DNA of 40,071 bases, from NCBI GenBank assembly GCA_015039365.1, contig WION01000480.1, positions 1 through 40,071 of the forward strand. Direction: 5' to 3'. Every line of letters begins with the position of its first letter. Within the stretch, counting starts at the first letter, position 1. A program made the translations under genes and the position numbers. The notes under the pieces were generated by a model. It saw only the letters and a list, made by a program, of their open reading frames with translations, was not told the DNA's origin and did no database searches. Positions 10,610 to 21,668 of this stretch are shown here, piece by piece. The stretch comes from Amanita rubescens (lineage: Eukaryota > Basidiomycota > Agaricomycetes > Agaricales > Amanitaceae).

Positions 10610-11603
10610 ATGTCCGTTCTGTCACTGCCATTCAATTTAAAGGAGCGTATCCTGTCTTTCTTGAGGATAGAAGACATTTGGTCGCTGCAAATGACTTGTC
10701 ACTCCAATCGCGCATCGGCACAAGACTACCTGAAGAATAAATTCCATTACTATTTGGCCCAAGTACTGGACAATACTTCCGGTACGGTGTCAATTCAATC
10801 TGTTTGCAATATGTTCATGTTTTTTACAAATTGCCAGGTGGTAGCGCTGAGATGCTAAGCCGATTTTTGGAAATCTCAGACGCCATTATTGTTGGCCCAT
10901 TTTGTTGGGCTATGATGGCTGATGAGGATGATGGGCTAAACTGGTCCTTTGACTCTCTGCAAATCATCGTTCCACGGGATTCTGCTACTCTGCTGGAGGA
11001 ATGTTTCGACCGTTCAAGCGACGAATGGTCCGACCGCAACCCTTTGATCGACAATGCCCCCTCGGCATCGCTCCCAAAAGTGTTGGACTTCAACACATCA
11101 AATTTGAACCTTACAGTCTCCCCGGGGCGCCGAAATAGAGGAGTTTTGATCTTTGTTTGCGACAGAGATAGTGTCATGAAATGTTGTGCGGAAGTGGCAC
11201 CATCTACTGCCTACGCTTCTTTTGTTATGCCATCAGCCTTGTTCTGCGCTTATCCAGACTTGACCTTCAGACAGCAGGTATCAGCCTTTTCTGTGCATAT
11301 TGGACTCCAGAGTTGACATTCAGAAAACAGGCTGTTGCTATGAACCGTTTCCCATTCTCAGCGTCTCTCTATTGGCATACGCTATTCCGGTACAGAATGC
11401 ATCTTACAAATGGCTTTTGGGACCAACCTTGTAACAAGTTTTGCCCTTCATTGTTTCGACGCGTCACGTCTTCTTTCGCTACCATTCCTTTCCAACAGCC
11501 CCGGGAAGATTTTATGCGTATGCTGGACATCAATAAGTGGTGGAGGATTAGAGCGGATTGTCACAACCAACATTGCCCCTTTTTTGGTTCTTATCTTGGC
11601 TAA
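10610..11603 (+). CDS. F-box-like protein, probably frameshifted
   Basis: Start ATG 10610. Exon 1 is 10610-10781 and exon 2 begins at 10838 after a 56-bp intron that fits in phase. The N-terminus (LPFNLKERILSFLRIEDIWSL) matches the F-box pattern, the SCF ubiquitin-ligase adaptor that binds Skp1. The downstream part (SDAIIVGPFCWAM, then NWSFDSLQIIVP) resembles the variable domain of the large F-box-like families of mushroom genomes. The frame closes at 11316. In the other frame a family-like C-terminus (ELTFRKQAVAMNRF to CHNQHCPFFGS) continues to 11603. The break coincides with an imperfect 48-bp tandem duplication at 11233-11335: CAYPDLTFRQQ in the first copy, CAYWTPELTFRKQ in the second. No intron I tested repairs it. 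Either a 216-aa truncated protein or a pseudogene. Confidence 0.62.
11233..11335 (+). repeat. 48-bp imperfect tandem duplication in the F-box gene
   Basis: TCAGCCTTGTTCTG at 11233 and TCAGCCTTTTCTGTG at 11281 begin two similar segments. They encode the same peptide motif in two different frames and so explain the loss of frame. Confidence 0.65.
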
Positions 11604-12814
11604 GGCACTAGCGTTTGCTCTTACTTGATTTTTGCGCTACATAGTTTACTAGTAAGTCAATGTCATTTTGAAACATCTGACAAACATGTTTACAATCGTT
11701 ATCGATACGCTGCGATGTTATATACCAACGAATACATAGCTTGAATGTCAAACCGTCGCGAGCCACCATGACCCGAGCGAGCAAGTTAAGGTAGATTTAT
11801 GTAGATGCATGCTGAAAAAGGGTTGTAGATGAAGACATATTCCCAACTGTAGATCCAACTTTGGCTCTTTCGTTGGTCTACTTCCCGGATCTCATTGTAG
11901 GTGGTACTAGATGTGTGCTGTCAGTGGATATCACGGGGCTTGCTCAGCAGAGCCGTTGTGCATCACGTCAAAAAAGACACGGATTTATTGGTCTGAGTAT
12001 GGGAGACTAGAGCTCTAAGCTCTCACCCCCCTACCATAACTTCCCTTTGTTCAATACGTGTGACGGCGAACTTGGGACAGAGCGCGTGACTCGGCGCGCG
12101 ACTTCTGCACGCATCACGCATCAGCGGCGGGCTCGGCATCGCCCGCATACTCCAACAGTTATTTCACGTTTGCAGCCAAGCGGTAGGGTACAACGGATCA
12201 GGGTCAATGATTACTCATTTTTGACGTCATCCCAAATCACTTTCAACATCTCATTAGTAATATTCTCCCTCGTGCTGTGCGCTGATGCGTAGTAGATTAT
12301 AAATTTAGATCATCAAAAGTAGGAAAAATCGAGCAGCAGACCCTCAGAAATGTCTGGGCAAAATGAATTACTTAAAGAAATTATTAATTACAAGTTGGCC
12401 GTACTAAGATGGCCTCAGTCATGAAGAAGCATCGGATCCGAACTTGCCATGTGAAATGGCGGCGTGCTGATATGATAAGCGGAGGAATGACCACCTTTGG
12501 ATTTGATAACTGATGGCTGCAAAACTTTTGAGTGAAAAAAAAAAGAATTCTCAAAGGAAAACTTTACTATCGGCCTTTTCCATTTGGGAACAGGAGGCGG
12601 AGGTTGTTTGAATTTAGAAGGCGATGATCCAATTGATCCTGCCACTGGTGTAGTTCTTATGGGAAACCCATCTGTTATGCAGCGCCTTGATGGATTGCTA
12701 TTGGTCGGATACAATGGGACTCGGCCCACTGAGCGCTTGTATTTTTTGGTGGATTCCAACACCATTTTTTTCTTTAGCGACACCAGTGCTGGTGATGGGA
12801 TACCATCTGTTATG
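11604..12814. other. Intergenic region, one long minus-strand open frame
   Basis: 12415-12900 is open on the minus strand for 161 codons (Ser/Pro/Lys-rich), overlapping the 3' end of the next gene. It contains a diverged direct repeat of GCATAACAGATGG type (minus-strand reading, near 12680 and 12810). I cannot join it to the 12815-13435 gene in phase, and I recognise no domain. The rest shows nothing I can support. Confidence 0.35.
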
Positions 12815-13435
12815 CTATTCACTATCAATTCCAGAACCAGAAATATCAACAGACAACGCTGACATTGCCAAAGGTTGGGTGACCTCCACCAAGTATTCAA
12901 CTTTCTTGTGTAATTCGTCTATAAGTGCTTCTAAATCTTTCAATCCCTTAGTTTTTTCGACTTTGGACATGGCCACATGAGTAGACAGGATAAAGACTGG
13001 ACAACACATACGTACTTTGAACTTTAACATTTTCTGTTTGATATACAATCATTTCTCTAACCAAAGCTTCAGTTTTCCGTTCTTCAATCCAACTTCCGAC
13101 AATCGCCTCCTCTGACAAACCCGTCTCTCTTGACGCGTTATTCACAGCGTTCGACAGGTATGAATGCCATGCTCTCAACTGCACAACGGTGGTCTCTCCA
13201 AGGTCCTCCAGGCTCGTTCCTATAGGTATCGTGGCCCTCTGTATTTATATTGCTTGGAATTTGGTGAGAGACGTACCATGACCGGTACCTTTTCCCCTCG
13301 GACCACTGTCATGGGAGTATTCATCATTATCGGGGATGCAAGAGAGAAGCTAGAGAATGACGATTGATTTACATTTTCTGAGGCAAACTGTAGGCATACC
13401 GTGGTCTGATGCACTGAATCAAGTGAGGAACCCAT
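12815..13435 (-). CDS. Small hypothetical protein, three exons, C-terminal coiled coil
   Basis: Exons on the minus strand are 13435-13277, 13178-13016 and 12960-12815. The introns are 98 and 55 bp, both starting GTACGT. The exons join in phase to 468 nt (155 aa). The protein starts MGSSLDSVHQTTVCL. The middle exon (LRAWHSYLSNAVNNASRETG) is rich in charged residues. The third exon has leucine spacing compatible with a short coiled coil (GLKDLEALIDELHKKVEYLVE region). I do not recognise the family. The two strong GTACGT donors and the exact phase are the main evidence that this is a gene; its function is unknown. Confidence 0.55.
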
Positions 13436-13958
13436 CTTGAAGTTGGTTGCATCCTACTATGCGCATGCTCTTTTAAACAATCGGAATCCATTCCCTGCGG
13501 GGGAGAGGGAGTTCCAATCTTCCAACGTTCTTTTCGATGTGACGTGATAGCGGTGAATCCAGAAAAATATATTCCATCCTACTTTCATGAATTTGAAGAT
13601 CCAACTGCACTAAGCAATCGACGCCTCGACCTTCGGAACCCCTTTCCGCCGAGGACCTTCTTTTGAAGTATCTGAAGTATAAAGTACATTGGTACGATCA
13701 GCATCAGGAAAATCCCGAGTCCAGAAACGACCTATAATTAGAAGTAAATACCGGAAATTTCCCAGAATCAAGATTTCGTTCCCCCCATTTTATCGTACAG
13801 GATATTTTCGCCACGTTTTCTGGTAATTACCGTTTTCGGTACCAGGAAATTTCCACCGGTTTTTGGGCAATTATCACTGGACATTACCGGTAAACATCAT
13901 CCAATAAATTTCCTATTACTTATGCTAAGTACTAGTATTCGTACAATAGTAATAAACA
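13436..13958. other. Intergenic, no gene seen
   Basis: Short repeated words of the type ACCGG/TTTCC.GG (13740-13890: TACCGGAAATTT, ACCAGGAAATTTCC, ATTACCGGTAA) give weak local symmetry. No coding signal. Confidence 0.35.
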
Positions 13959-14469
13959 ACAAAATCACTTGGCCTGTCACATAGCCTGCCACTTCGTGCA
14001 GCATCCCCACGATGTAGCTGATGATACCCCTGTACTTACCTATGTACAGTTTGCGACAATATATCCCCATTCGAAAAAAGGGAAAATACCACACCTGTTT
14101 AGATCAGTTTATCTCACTATTAACGTACTTGAATAAATACATCTTGTAGAGGAGTTCTGGTTTGTGACTGTGTGGGCTCCGGCTAGCTGAGAACGTGGGG
14201 TTGGATGACTTCCATGCTAGTGCAAATGTAAGCATAGTCTGACGCTGGGTCAAAACTCATACCCTTTAGGGCGGGCGCCGCTGGATCATCGATCATTGTC
14301 GTCAGAATTCTTCGCGGTGTTCTCCATTTATGGAAGATCCATGTCCCGCGTGTAGGGCACAAAAGGCATCTCATCTCATCCTGAGGGAGTCACCGTCGGT
14401 GTTACTGTTATTATACTCTTACCTCCCACGATGTCAAAAGTCAGACTGAGCGTTAATTAACCCACTACT
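13959..14469 (+). repeat. 0.5-kb dispersed direct repeat, copy 1
   Basis: Nearly the same sequence recurs at 25114-25618 in the same orientation, beginning ACAAAATCACTTGGCCTGT and ending CCCACTACT. Copy 1 lacks GTTATGGGGATAT, present in copy 2 near 25278, and has an extra block (CAGAATTCTTCGCGGTG) near 14304. I found no terminal TG..CA or target duplication, so whether it is a solo LTR, a MITE or another element is undecided. Confidence 0.85.
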
Positions 14470-16240
14470 GGAAATGGGGTTAGAGGACGTCTAACATTCA
14501 GCCTAGCGGTGCTGCATAATTGTCATTGTACATTAAGCTCAATTTTCTCTGTACGTAACAATTGTCTTGAGTTCACTGATTTTTTATCAGACAATGCGGA
14601 ATTTATCTTCTGGGCACGTAGCGGGACTTGCGGCATGTGTACCGCCTTACTTGTTTATTTATCTATGTAAGGAGAAGTGACGAACGTGATTTATCTATAT
14701 AAGGAAAAGTGATATGTCTGGTGGGGTGTGCCAAGCGGGGGACTGGCGGAGGAGCCTCAGCTGTCCTTATGATATATAGACAGCCTGTAATCAGTAGCAT
14801 TAGATGATATATCCACAGGGCTGACCTGCTCCATCGGTGGTGATATATCAGTCCCTGTCTGCCCGCCATTTCCCTTTTTGGCGACATCCGTGTGCTAAAA
14901 ATATATCCCGCCCGACTCCCTGCCCCTCGTTGTGAAACAGATTGATTGTCCACAGCAGCAGCTGCTTGCACTGTGCGGCAAAAACATCGCATTTCTCAAA
15001 TCCTATCTGTTTAGTGACTTTTGTCATCTGCTAAGTGTGAAAGCACCATCTAACCTCATCTAACCAGTTCAAGCTGTATTAGGTAGTTTAGAAGTCAAAA
15101 TCTTGATCCTGAGTTCCATGTATTTCCGGAAAATGCGAATGTCACGTGATCTCGCCGAAACATCGCCCTGCCTAAATCTTGTGTTTCGCCATGAAATTAT
15201 GTTCGTTAAGTGTGAAAACAATGTTTATTTAACAGTTAAAATCATCCTAGGCCACAAAAACATCGGTAGATGTTTTCTGAGTAAAAGTGAGACGAAAGTA
15301 GCTGATAGTGCTGATATCTACAATAACCATGTCATTCTCTGCTATTCCTCCTTACCCTACCGGTATCACACTTCCTGACATTTCTCAGATCGAAAGATAT
15401 CACTAGTTGGGTTTTTTTCATGTATGATACATCACATTTGCATGTTTAATCCATTGTTTTCCGTTAAATGAATATTCTAGCTTAATCAAGATGTTCATAT
15501 GTTTTTCGTGTGTTTTTAGCGATGAACACAGTTGGGGAAGGGCATAATGTCATCTCAATTGATACTAACATCAATCTGTAACCCTGTGGTCGCATAAAAT
15601 GTGTATTTTACGGCTGCAGGGCATAAGGCATCATATGTGGTGCCATTCACAAGCTCATTTTAAACAAAAGGGATATGCTACAAATGCAGGAAAGTATGAA
15701 ATAGTTTTGGTCAGAATCTGTGAGGAGTAATGAGCCAATGAAGCTGCCAGAACACCCTTTTCTAACAGAGAGATCTGGAGATCTCCAAACAAACGTATGA
15801 ATTTTCTATATTTAGGTGCATACCAAATCCAGCTGCCCGCCTTGTGCATAGGCGGGCCATCATACTCGTCTGGGACTACTGTAATTACAACGAAGTGATG
15901 TATCAGAGATCACTGTAATTACACCTGTGGATATATCAGTTCTGAGGCCGAAATGAAATGCGGTCTTATAATCGGCGCGTCGCGCGAGTTTCCGAGGCCT
16001 GAAAGGACGAGGTATCTTAAGCGAGCGGCTCGTTCCGAGATAGCTGAGCCCAATTAGGAAATTAGCGATCGGCGTACGCTACACGCAGCATCTTCCGACG
16101 AAGGCCCCAGCCGTACGCGAGACATCTCCCTTCACCGCGCGAGACAGATTCGCCGTGTGCCGACCACCGGGGGGACAACTAAACATAATTTATAAATTTG
16201 CAAAACAGGCTGCTATATATGAGGCTCTGTAAATAATTAT
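14470..16240. other. Repeat-rich intergenic region
   Basis: No convincing gene. Contents include a two-copy 32-bp repeat (14658-14714), several GATATATCAGT/GATATATCC words (14800-14855, 15928-15940), and a TTCCGAGGCCTGAAAGGAC word at about 15990 that recurs near 19408. Confidence 0.4.
14658..14714 (+). repeat. 32-bp tandem repeat, two copies
   Basis: The unit is TTTATCTATRTAAGGARAAG followed by TGACGAACGTGA. The same unit occurs in about four copies at 18423-18541. Confidence 0.8.
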
Positions 16241-16292
16241 GGCCTCGGACCATGCCACGCAAAGCGGTGGCCCACACCTCTAAGTTCTGTAA
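16241..16292 (+). repeat. Dispersed hairpin-bearing repeat, copy 1
   Basis: The core is GGCCTCGGACCATGCCAC, then GCAAAGC, then GGTGGCCCAC. GCCAC pairs with GTGGC around a GCAAAGC loop. Copies lie at 18200 and 32627. Confidence 0.8.
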
Positions 16293-16530
16293 TGCTCCAT
16301 TAAGATACCGGCATCTTCCGAAGATCAACAAGTACAAATATCCACATCGTCGCTGAGGATGCTCAATGTGCTGCGGGTGCGGACGCTAAGCTGGGGACCG
16401 GTTCAAGAAGAGGAGGCGGTGAGTAGGGCCGTTAATGGGCGCAAAATCACAAGTCTGATGTCAACTAGCGCCCTTCACGCGTACTCGCAGCCAAAACCCG
16501 TCAACAGCTCTATGCTGTCAGGAAGGGCAT

Positions 16531-17350
16531 GATACGAAGACCCAGCGCCTCACAGTCGTGCGTATCGGCCGTATCACAAGACAGTACTACGCAAAGCCTA
16601 GAAGCAGCCCCTATGAGCAAATCGGTGACCGCCCAGTCATAAGCTTCGGATTCGACCCCAACGACAGGACTCCAGAACGTCTCCTCAGGTTCGTATCTGC
16701 TGCCCCGAGTCTTTTTCCCTCCTTATCAATCACACAAGGCCCACTTTTACTCGACAACCACACTCGACTACATCCGTACCCTCCTCGCATCAGGATTTGC
16801 CTATCTTCATCACCCCAGAGACTGGTCCTTGGCACATGTTCGCTCTCCTTCCATCCGGTAAGCTTCGATCTCCTTCAATCTGTGCTTCTCACTCTTTAGT
16901 ACCCTCCAGCCGCGAATTCGAATCCATCATAGCTTCCCTCTCGGATGCCCTGGACTTTTAGCCGCACCATCAGCAACCTTCCTATACCAGTCACGAAGGT
17001 CTCTTACTCGATTACGAACGTGCCATGACTCGTTTCCCTCCCCGCTCCAGGCACACCCGATAACTACAATTCCTCCGCTCACTTTTTATGGGTCGGCGAT
17101 AGAACCAGGCAGTTGGACGGTGAACATGTCCAGTATTTCCGTACCATCTGGATTCATTCAGGACCCATGGATGTCAGAAACGGGTAGAGTGGCCCTCATT
17201 ACGCGCTATGGTACGTTTCCTCGTCTTAAATTCCTTCTTTCGCTAAACGTCGTTGATCCAGATTGGCAATCATTTACCGGCCCATATCAAAGCTGTATTA
17301 AACTCTGGAGATCCCGTTGCCTGGCTTTGCGATCCCATGCATGGAAAGTG
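16531..17350 (+). pseudogene. Decayed class II DAHP synthase
   Basis: The functional enzyme condenses phosphoenolpyruvate and erythrose-4-phosphate in the first step of the shikimate pathway. Family blocks appear in order but in different frames: VRIGRI and AKPRSSP (16560-16611), FDPNDRTPERLL (16648-16685), LLASGFAYLHHPRDWSLAH (16783-16845), SSAHFLWVGDRTRQLDGEHV (17070-17130), GRVALITRYG (17183-17212), and HLPAHIKAVLNSG with WLCDPMHG (17262-17345). A GTACGT..GATCCAG gap after ITRYG looks like an original intron. Stops and frame changes separate the blocks. The segment normally found between the DGEHV and GRVALITR blocks is missing, and I cannot follow the C-terminal third with its metal-ligand region. 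The N-terminal part is also missing. This is therefore a pseudogene, perhaps of a secondary-metabolism or duplicate copy. Confidence 0.85.
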
Positions 17351-18199
17351 CGTCGCGCGATGTTCTTGTGCTCTCCAACTATCTCAAAAAAAATTGATTT
17401 CCTTTTTTTCTTCAGCACGCTCACTGGTGCTTTAGCGGGTTTGAAGAAACCTCGACAGAAAAGACATATACGAAAACTCTCGGCTACGTGGAGACTCGCA
17501 AATACCTCCTTGTTCAGTGTTTGCCTTCCTTTTTCTTGCGTTCGGACCATCCCCTTCGAAAAACTCGAACCTTGCGAGTGTTGTTGGCCCCCGGTTGTGG
17601 AAAAAAAAGAAAACAGATGTTTTAGATTGGGACCGACTTCTATCGATACGGTAAGCATCGCTACCAATTTGCCCGTATTCATATCTATGAACATTCCTTG
17701 AAGTTTAGATGATGTTAGGATCCAGCCAGAAGGATGGCAAGGACCGCTTTGGGTGGATGGTTGTAATGCGAGGTGGATGACGTTTTCACCTGCGTGAGTC
17801 TGTGGTTGTTGAGCCGCTCTACTTCTCCGAGTGTTCCGCAAGTTGGGTTGTGTTTCTTTGTCCAGAAGCTCTGGACATCTAGTCGTACTTCGGTGCTGGA
17901 AAGAAAGGTCATACTCATTGACCTCACGATTCCCTTGACGGTGAGCACAACATCATCACGGATTCACGCGTGGGTTGGGACCTCATTTTTCATACTCGTG
18001 ACTAGTGGTGGGAGCCTTGTTCGACAATCGTCCTTGGCTTGTTTGTGCAATTGGTGTAATGGTAATCAGTCTACTCATGTCTCGTGCAAATTACCAGTTT
18101 TGTCTGTTCTATTGCCACCATTGTCATACTTTATATTACAACAATGTAAACCTTGTCTTTACAAGTATCCATCTTTGCGGAGTAAATTGCAAAAAAAAG
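17351..18199. other. Downstream of the DAHP synthase remnant, no gene seen
   Basis: It may hold further decayed 3' sequence of the same pseudogene (a polypyrimidine tract with CAG near 17415 looks like an old splice acceptor). I could not align anything to the family's C-terminus. A long open frame (17120-17701, +) crosses the remnant in a non-family frame and is not a gene. Confidence 0.35.
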
Positions 18200-18249
18200 G
18201 GCCTCGGACCTGCCGTGCAAAGCAGCGGCCCATAGTACCAAGTGTTTGT
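18200..18249 (+). repeat. Dispersed hairpin-bearing repeat, copy 2
   Basis: GGCCTCGGACCTGCCGT, then GCAAAGC, then AGCGGCCCATAG. The stem differs from copies 1 and 3 but still pairs (GCCGT with GCGGC, one wobble). This is a compensatory change. Confidence 0.75.
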
Positions 18250-18422
18250 TAGTCGTTACTGGGGGCTCAGCCAGCCAGCTTTTGGTGTCATTTTCCCGTT
18301 CCCTTTTGCAGCTTTTCCTGTGCTATTCACACCTCAGGCCTCAGGCCTCATCGCTGCTTTCGCCTCGTTGACGGGGTTATGTGAAACGGCATTTCGTACC
18401 TAGGGAGTGTTGGTGGACATGG

Positions 18423-18541
18423 TTTATCTATATAAGGAAAAGTGACGAACGTGATTTATCTATATAAGGGAAAGTGACGAACGCATTTTACCTGTGTACG
18501 GAAAGTGACGAACGTTATTTATCTATATAAGGAAAGTGATA
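18423..18541 (+). repeat. 32-bp tandem repeat, about four copies
   Basis: Units start at 18423, 18455, 18487 (diverged) and 18518, each containing TTTATCTATATAAGG and GTGACGAAC. It is the same unit as at 14658. TATATAAGG resembles a TATA-box core, but no downstream gene is evident. Confidence 0.8.
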
Positions 18542-19013
18542 GGTGTCGGTCCAGGACCCAACCACTGAGCTCGCTTGTGAAACGGCGGACCGCTCTTCGG
18601 CACATCAGCTAGAAGTAAGGCCGTGACAGGATCAGACGCCAGCGTCGAGGGTACGGGCATTTGAGGTTGACCTGAGAATACAGCCAGGAAGGACGGGCCA
18701 CCGGGTGGTGGGCTTGATGACTGGGGATAGCAGAATTCCATATACTGGGGTGTTAGTCTGGCCTCAAGACTCAGACGTGTACATGATGGAGAGGCCACGA
18801 CTGTTTGCGATGTCTGTGTGAGGGGAGACCACAATGTGACAAAGACATGGGCGCATTGGGTGGCATTCCGGTTATTGTTGGTGATATGAGAGATGACAGG
18901 GCAAAGGAAGACGAAGGTGGTAATGGATGGGTCCGTGCGGGTGGTGGTGGCATAGAAATGGAATCTGTAGATGGATATGAGTAAGGTTTTCGAGGATATG
19001 AAACGACACGCAC
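18523..19013 (-). CDS. Doubtful Pro/Ser-rich open region
   Basis: Two overlapping minus-strand open frames (19013-18771 and 18834-18523) encode Pro/Ser-rich sequence (MPPPPARTHPLPPSSS and SSSPPPGGPSF). No intron of acceptable length joins them, and the second runs into the 32-bp repeats. Composition alone could create these frames. Reported because no other gene explains the stretch; likely not real. Confidence 0.18.
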
Positions 19014-19640
19014 TTATCCACGTCCATCTCTACCCTGTTTCCCAACCTGACTGGGGACTATCCTAACACCGCGCATTGGACTCTCGAAGTGCCTCCAACT
19101 CGCTACTTTTGCCCGTTGAAAAGCAAACGATTTGAATCCATTTTGATGCACGCGAGACTCTTTATGTAAACGACCGCGCCGACGGAGCGGCTGGACGACA
19201 CGTAGTAGAAGGCTGAGTCTTAGAACTCGGGGTGGCAGAAATGGTGCCGGAGAATCGAAGTTACTCAATTACTAGGCTGTCGTTAGCGACCCATGTGGAT
19301 TGCTGGAACTTTGATGATCACGAGCTACAGATAGCAACGGGTATTATCAATAGTTTCAGGCGAGTAGCAGCGCCTGACCAATGCTCTTTGAATGAATTGA
19401 ATAATTCCGAGGCCTGAAAGGACTCGGTCAAAGCGCATTTTGAAAAGGACACTCTCTTCCTCGACACGGCTCTTTCCGAGCAATTGCGCGGCGATACGCG
19501 AGACACCTGCGCAGGATGATTCGTTCCGAGACTCGCGCCGCAACACATGAGACATCCGCTTGCTGGCCCTCAATGCTTCTCCACCAGACACTATGATGCT
19601 ACACTGTTCGCTGATATTTGTGACGTTTCAGCTTTTCCAA
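19014..19640. other. Intergenic with diverged dispersed words
   Basis: Contains TTCCGAGGCCTGAAAGGAC (about 19408) and several GAGACAC/GAGACATCC words. They resemble the order of words at 15988-16150, suggesting a diverged repeat pair. No gene. Confidence 0.35.
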
Positions 19641-19689
19641 AGAGCCATTAAGACAAATGTCCTCTTTGTTGCAAATGTCCCAAGATTGT

Positions 19690-20357
19690 TGTGCCGCATT
19701 TCCCTCCAGTTTGGGGCGGAACTGTATTCACACCTACCGCGTTCCCTTCACCCATTAGTTCAACAAAGGAGACCTCCTCTGGTGGGAAGGTAGCTCGAGG
19801 TGTCATGCATAAACTCAAGGCCCCCACGCCACGGACCATCGCGTATGTTGCAATCATGGTATGTTTCTGTCGCATTCGTCTGACAAGTTCTGACCATAAA
19901 CAAGTTACGCTGGGCCTTGAGCTCATTGCCCGGATTTCAAAATAACGACAACTTCGAAGGTGAAGGCGAAGACGAAGGTGGAAGCGAAGACAGTGACGAA
20001 GGAGAGAGCGACCTCGCGAAACTCAAAGCGATTCGGAACCGGAAGACTGGAGGAGCGGATAGCTCTACTATTGATCCCGCTCTTCTCCGCCCTTTGAGCT
20101 CGTCGCCATGGTCTTTTCCTGGTTCTAGTGTATCCAAATCGACCACTGCCGTTTCTCAGGTTGACAGCGCTTCTCATGCTCAAGTTCAGCCCCCTTGGGA
20201 CTTGGGAAGAATAATAAAAGCGTCAGATCCAAAGGCAGTACTTGTGGTTAAAACAAGCCCATCAAAGTGGACTTGCACCATCACGACACCGAAGATGGCA
20301 GCCGTCGATGTAACATACGAATGCGCACGCTCGAACGTTGGGACTGGGGAAGAATAA
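19690..20357 (+). CDS. 3' part of a hypothetical gene ending inside a tandem array
   Basis: The exon ending at 19858 (KLKAPTPRTIAYVAIM) joins in phase across a 46-bp intron (19859-19904, GTATGT..AAG) to an exon open from 19905 to a stop at 20355-20357. The second exon holds an acidic run (GEGEDEGGSEDSDEGESD), a Ser/Pro region, and a last stretch of about 47 residues encoded by the first unit of the 143-bp array. TPRTIAYVAIMLRWALS resembles a motif seen in mushroom hypothetical proteins, but I cannot name the family with confidence. No good start was found; a Cys-rich segment (CPLCCKCPK, about 19657) lies upstream in the same frame behind a stop. Probably partial or eroded. Confidence 0.42.
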
Positions 20358-21556
20358 TAAACGCGTCAGATCGAAAGGCAGCACTGGCAGTCAAAACAAG
20401 CCCATTAAAGTGGACTTGCACCATCACGGCACCGAAGATGGCAGCCGTCGATGTAACATACGAATGCGCACGCTCGAACGTTGGGACTGGGGAAGAATAA
20501 TAAACGCGTCAGATCGAAAGGCAGCACTTGCAGTCAAAACAAGCCCATCAAAGTGGACTTGCACCATCACGGTACCGAAGATGGCAGCCGTCGATGTAAC
20601 ATACGAATGCGCACGCTGGAACGTTGGGACTGGTGAAGAATAATAAACGCGTCAGATCCAAAGGCAGCACTTGCAGTCAAAACAAGCCCATCAAAGTGGA
20701 CTTGCACCATCACGGCACCGAAGATGGCAGCCGTCGATGTAACATACAAATGCGCATGCTCGAACGTTGGGACTGGGGAAGAATAATAAACGCGTCAGAT
20801 CCAAAGGCAGCACTTGCAGTTAAAACAAGCCCATCAAAGTGGACTTGCACCATCACGGTACCGAAGATGGCAGCCGTCGATGTAACATACGAATGCGCAC
20901 GCTTGAACGTTGGGACTGGGGAAGAATAATAAACGCGTCAGATCCAAAAGCAGCACTTGCAGTCAAAACAAGCCCATCAAAGTGGACTTGCACCATCACG
21001 GTACCGAAGATGGCAGCCGTTGATGTAACATACGAATGCGCACGCTTGAACGTTGAGACTGGGGAAGAATAATAAACGTGTCAGATCCAAAGGCAGCACA
21101 AGATGGCAGCCGTCAATGTAACATACGAATGCGCACGCTTGAACGTTGGGACTGGGGAAGAATAATAAACGCGTCAGATCCAAAGGCAGTACAAGATGGC
21201 AGCCGTCGATGTAACATACGAATGCGCACGCTTGAACGTCGGGACTGGGGAAGAATAATAAACGCGTCAGATCCAAAAGCAGCACTTGCAGTCAAAACAA
21301 GCCCATCAAAGTGGACTTGCACCATCACGGCACCGAAGATGGCAGCCGTCAATGTAACATACGAATGCGCACGCTTGAACGTTGGGACTGGTGAAGAATA
21401 ATAAACGCGTCAGATTCAAAGGCAGCACTTGCAGTCAAAACAAGCCCATCAAAGTGGACTTGCACCATCACGGCACCGAAGATGGCAGCCGTCGATGTAA
21501 CATGCGAATGCGCAAGCTCAATTGAACGTTGCGACTGGAGAAGAAGAATAAACGCG
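20206..21556 (+). repeat. 143-bp tandem array, about ten units
   Basis: Units begin with GAAGAATAATAAACGCGTCAG at 20206, 20349, 20492, 20635, 20778, 20921, 21064, 21157, 21250 and 21393. Eight are about 143 bp. The two at 21064 and 21157 are 93 bp and lack the same 50-bp internal block. The first and last units are the most diverged; the central ones differ at only a few positions. Nearly every unit carries ACGCGT. Because 143 is not a multiple of three and every unit supplies TAA stops, the long open frames here on both strands are by-products. Confidence 0.95.
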
Positions 21557-21668
21557 GAGTCAGCGTGATTAAATTGTTGAACATCCCTGTCACGTGATGT
21601 GGGCAGCAAAATTATTATTGAATTTGCTACGTGCTGACAACAACTGTCAGCTCTCTCCATCTCCTCCC

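Noticed and set aside
12415..12900. A 161-codon minus-strand gene or fourth exon of the 12815-13435 gene
   Set aside because: It overlaps that gene's last exon in another frame, and no acceptable intron joins them in phase. Left as unexplained.
13959..14469. Calling the 0.5-kb repeats solo LTRs
   Set aside because: No TG..CA ends, target duplication or polypurine tract could be found at either copy.
17120..17701. A 193-codon plus-strand gene and the 184-codon minus-strand frame across it
   Set aside because: The DAHP synthase blocks lie in different frames across this stretch. The long frames are chance openings in the pseudogene.
20206..21556. CRISPR array, or a repeat-protein gene
   Set aside because: Units are contiguous 143-bp copies without unique spacers. 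Each contains stops, and the length is not a multiple of three.
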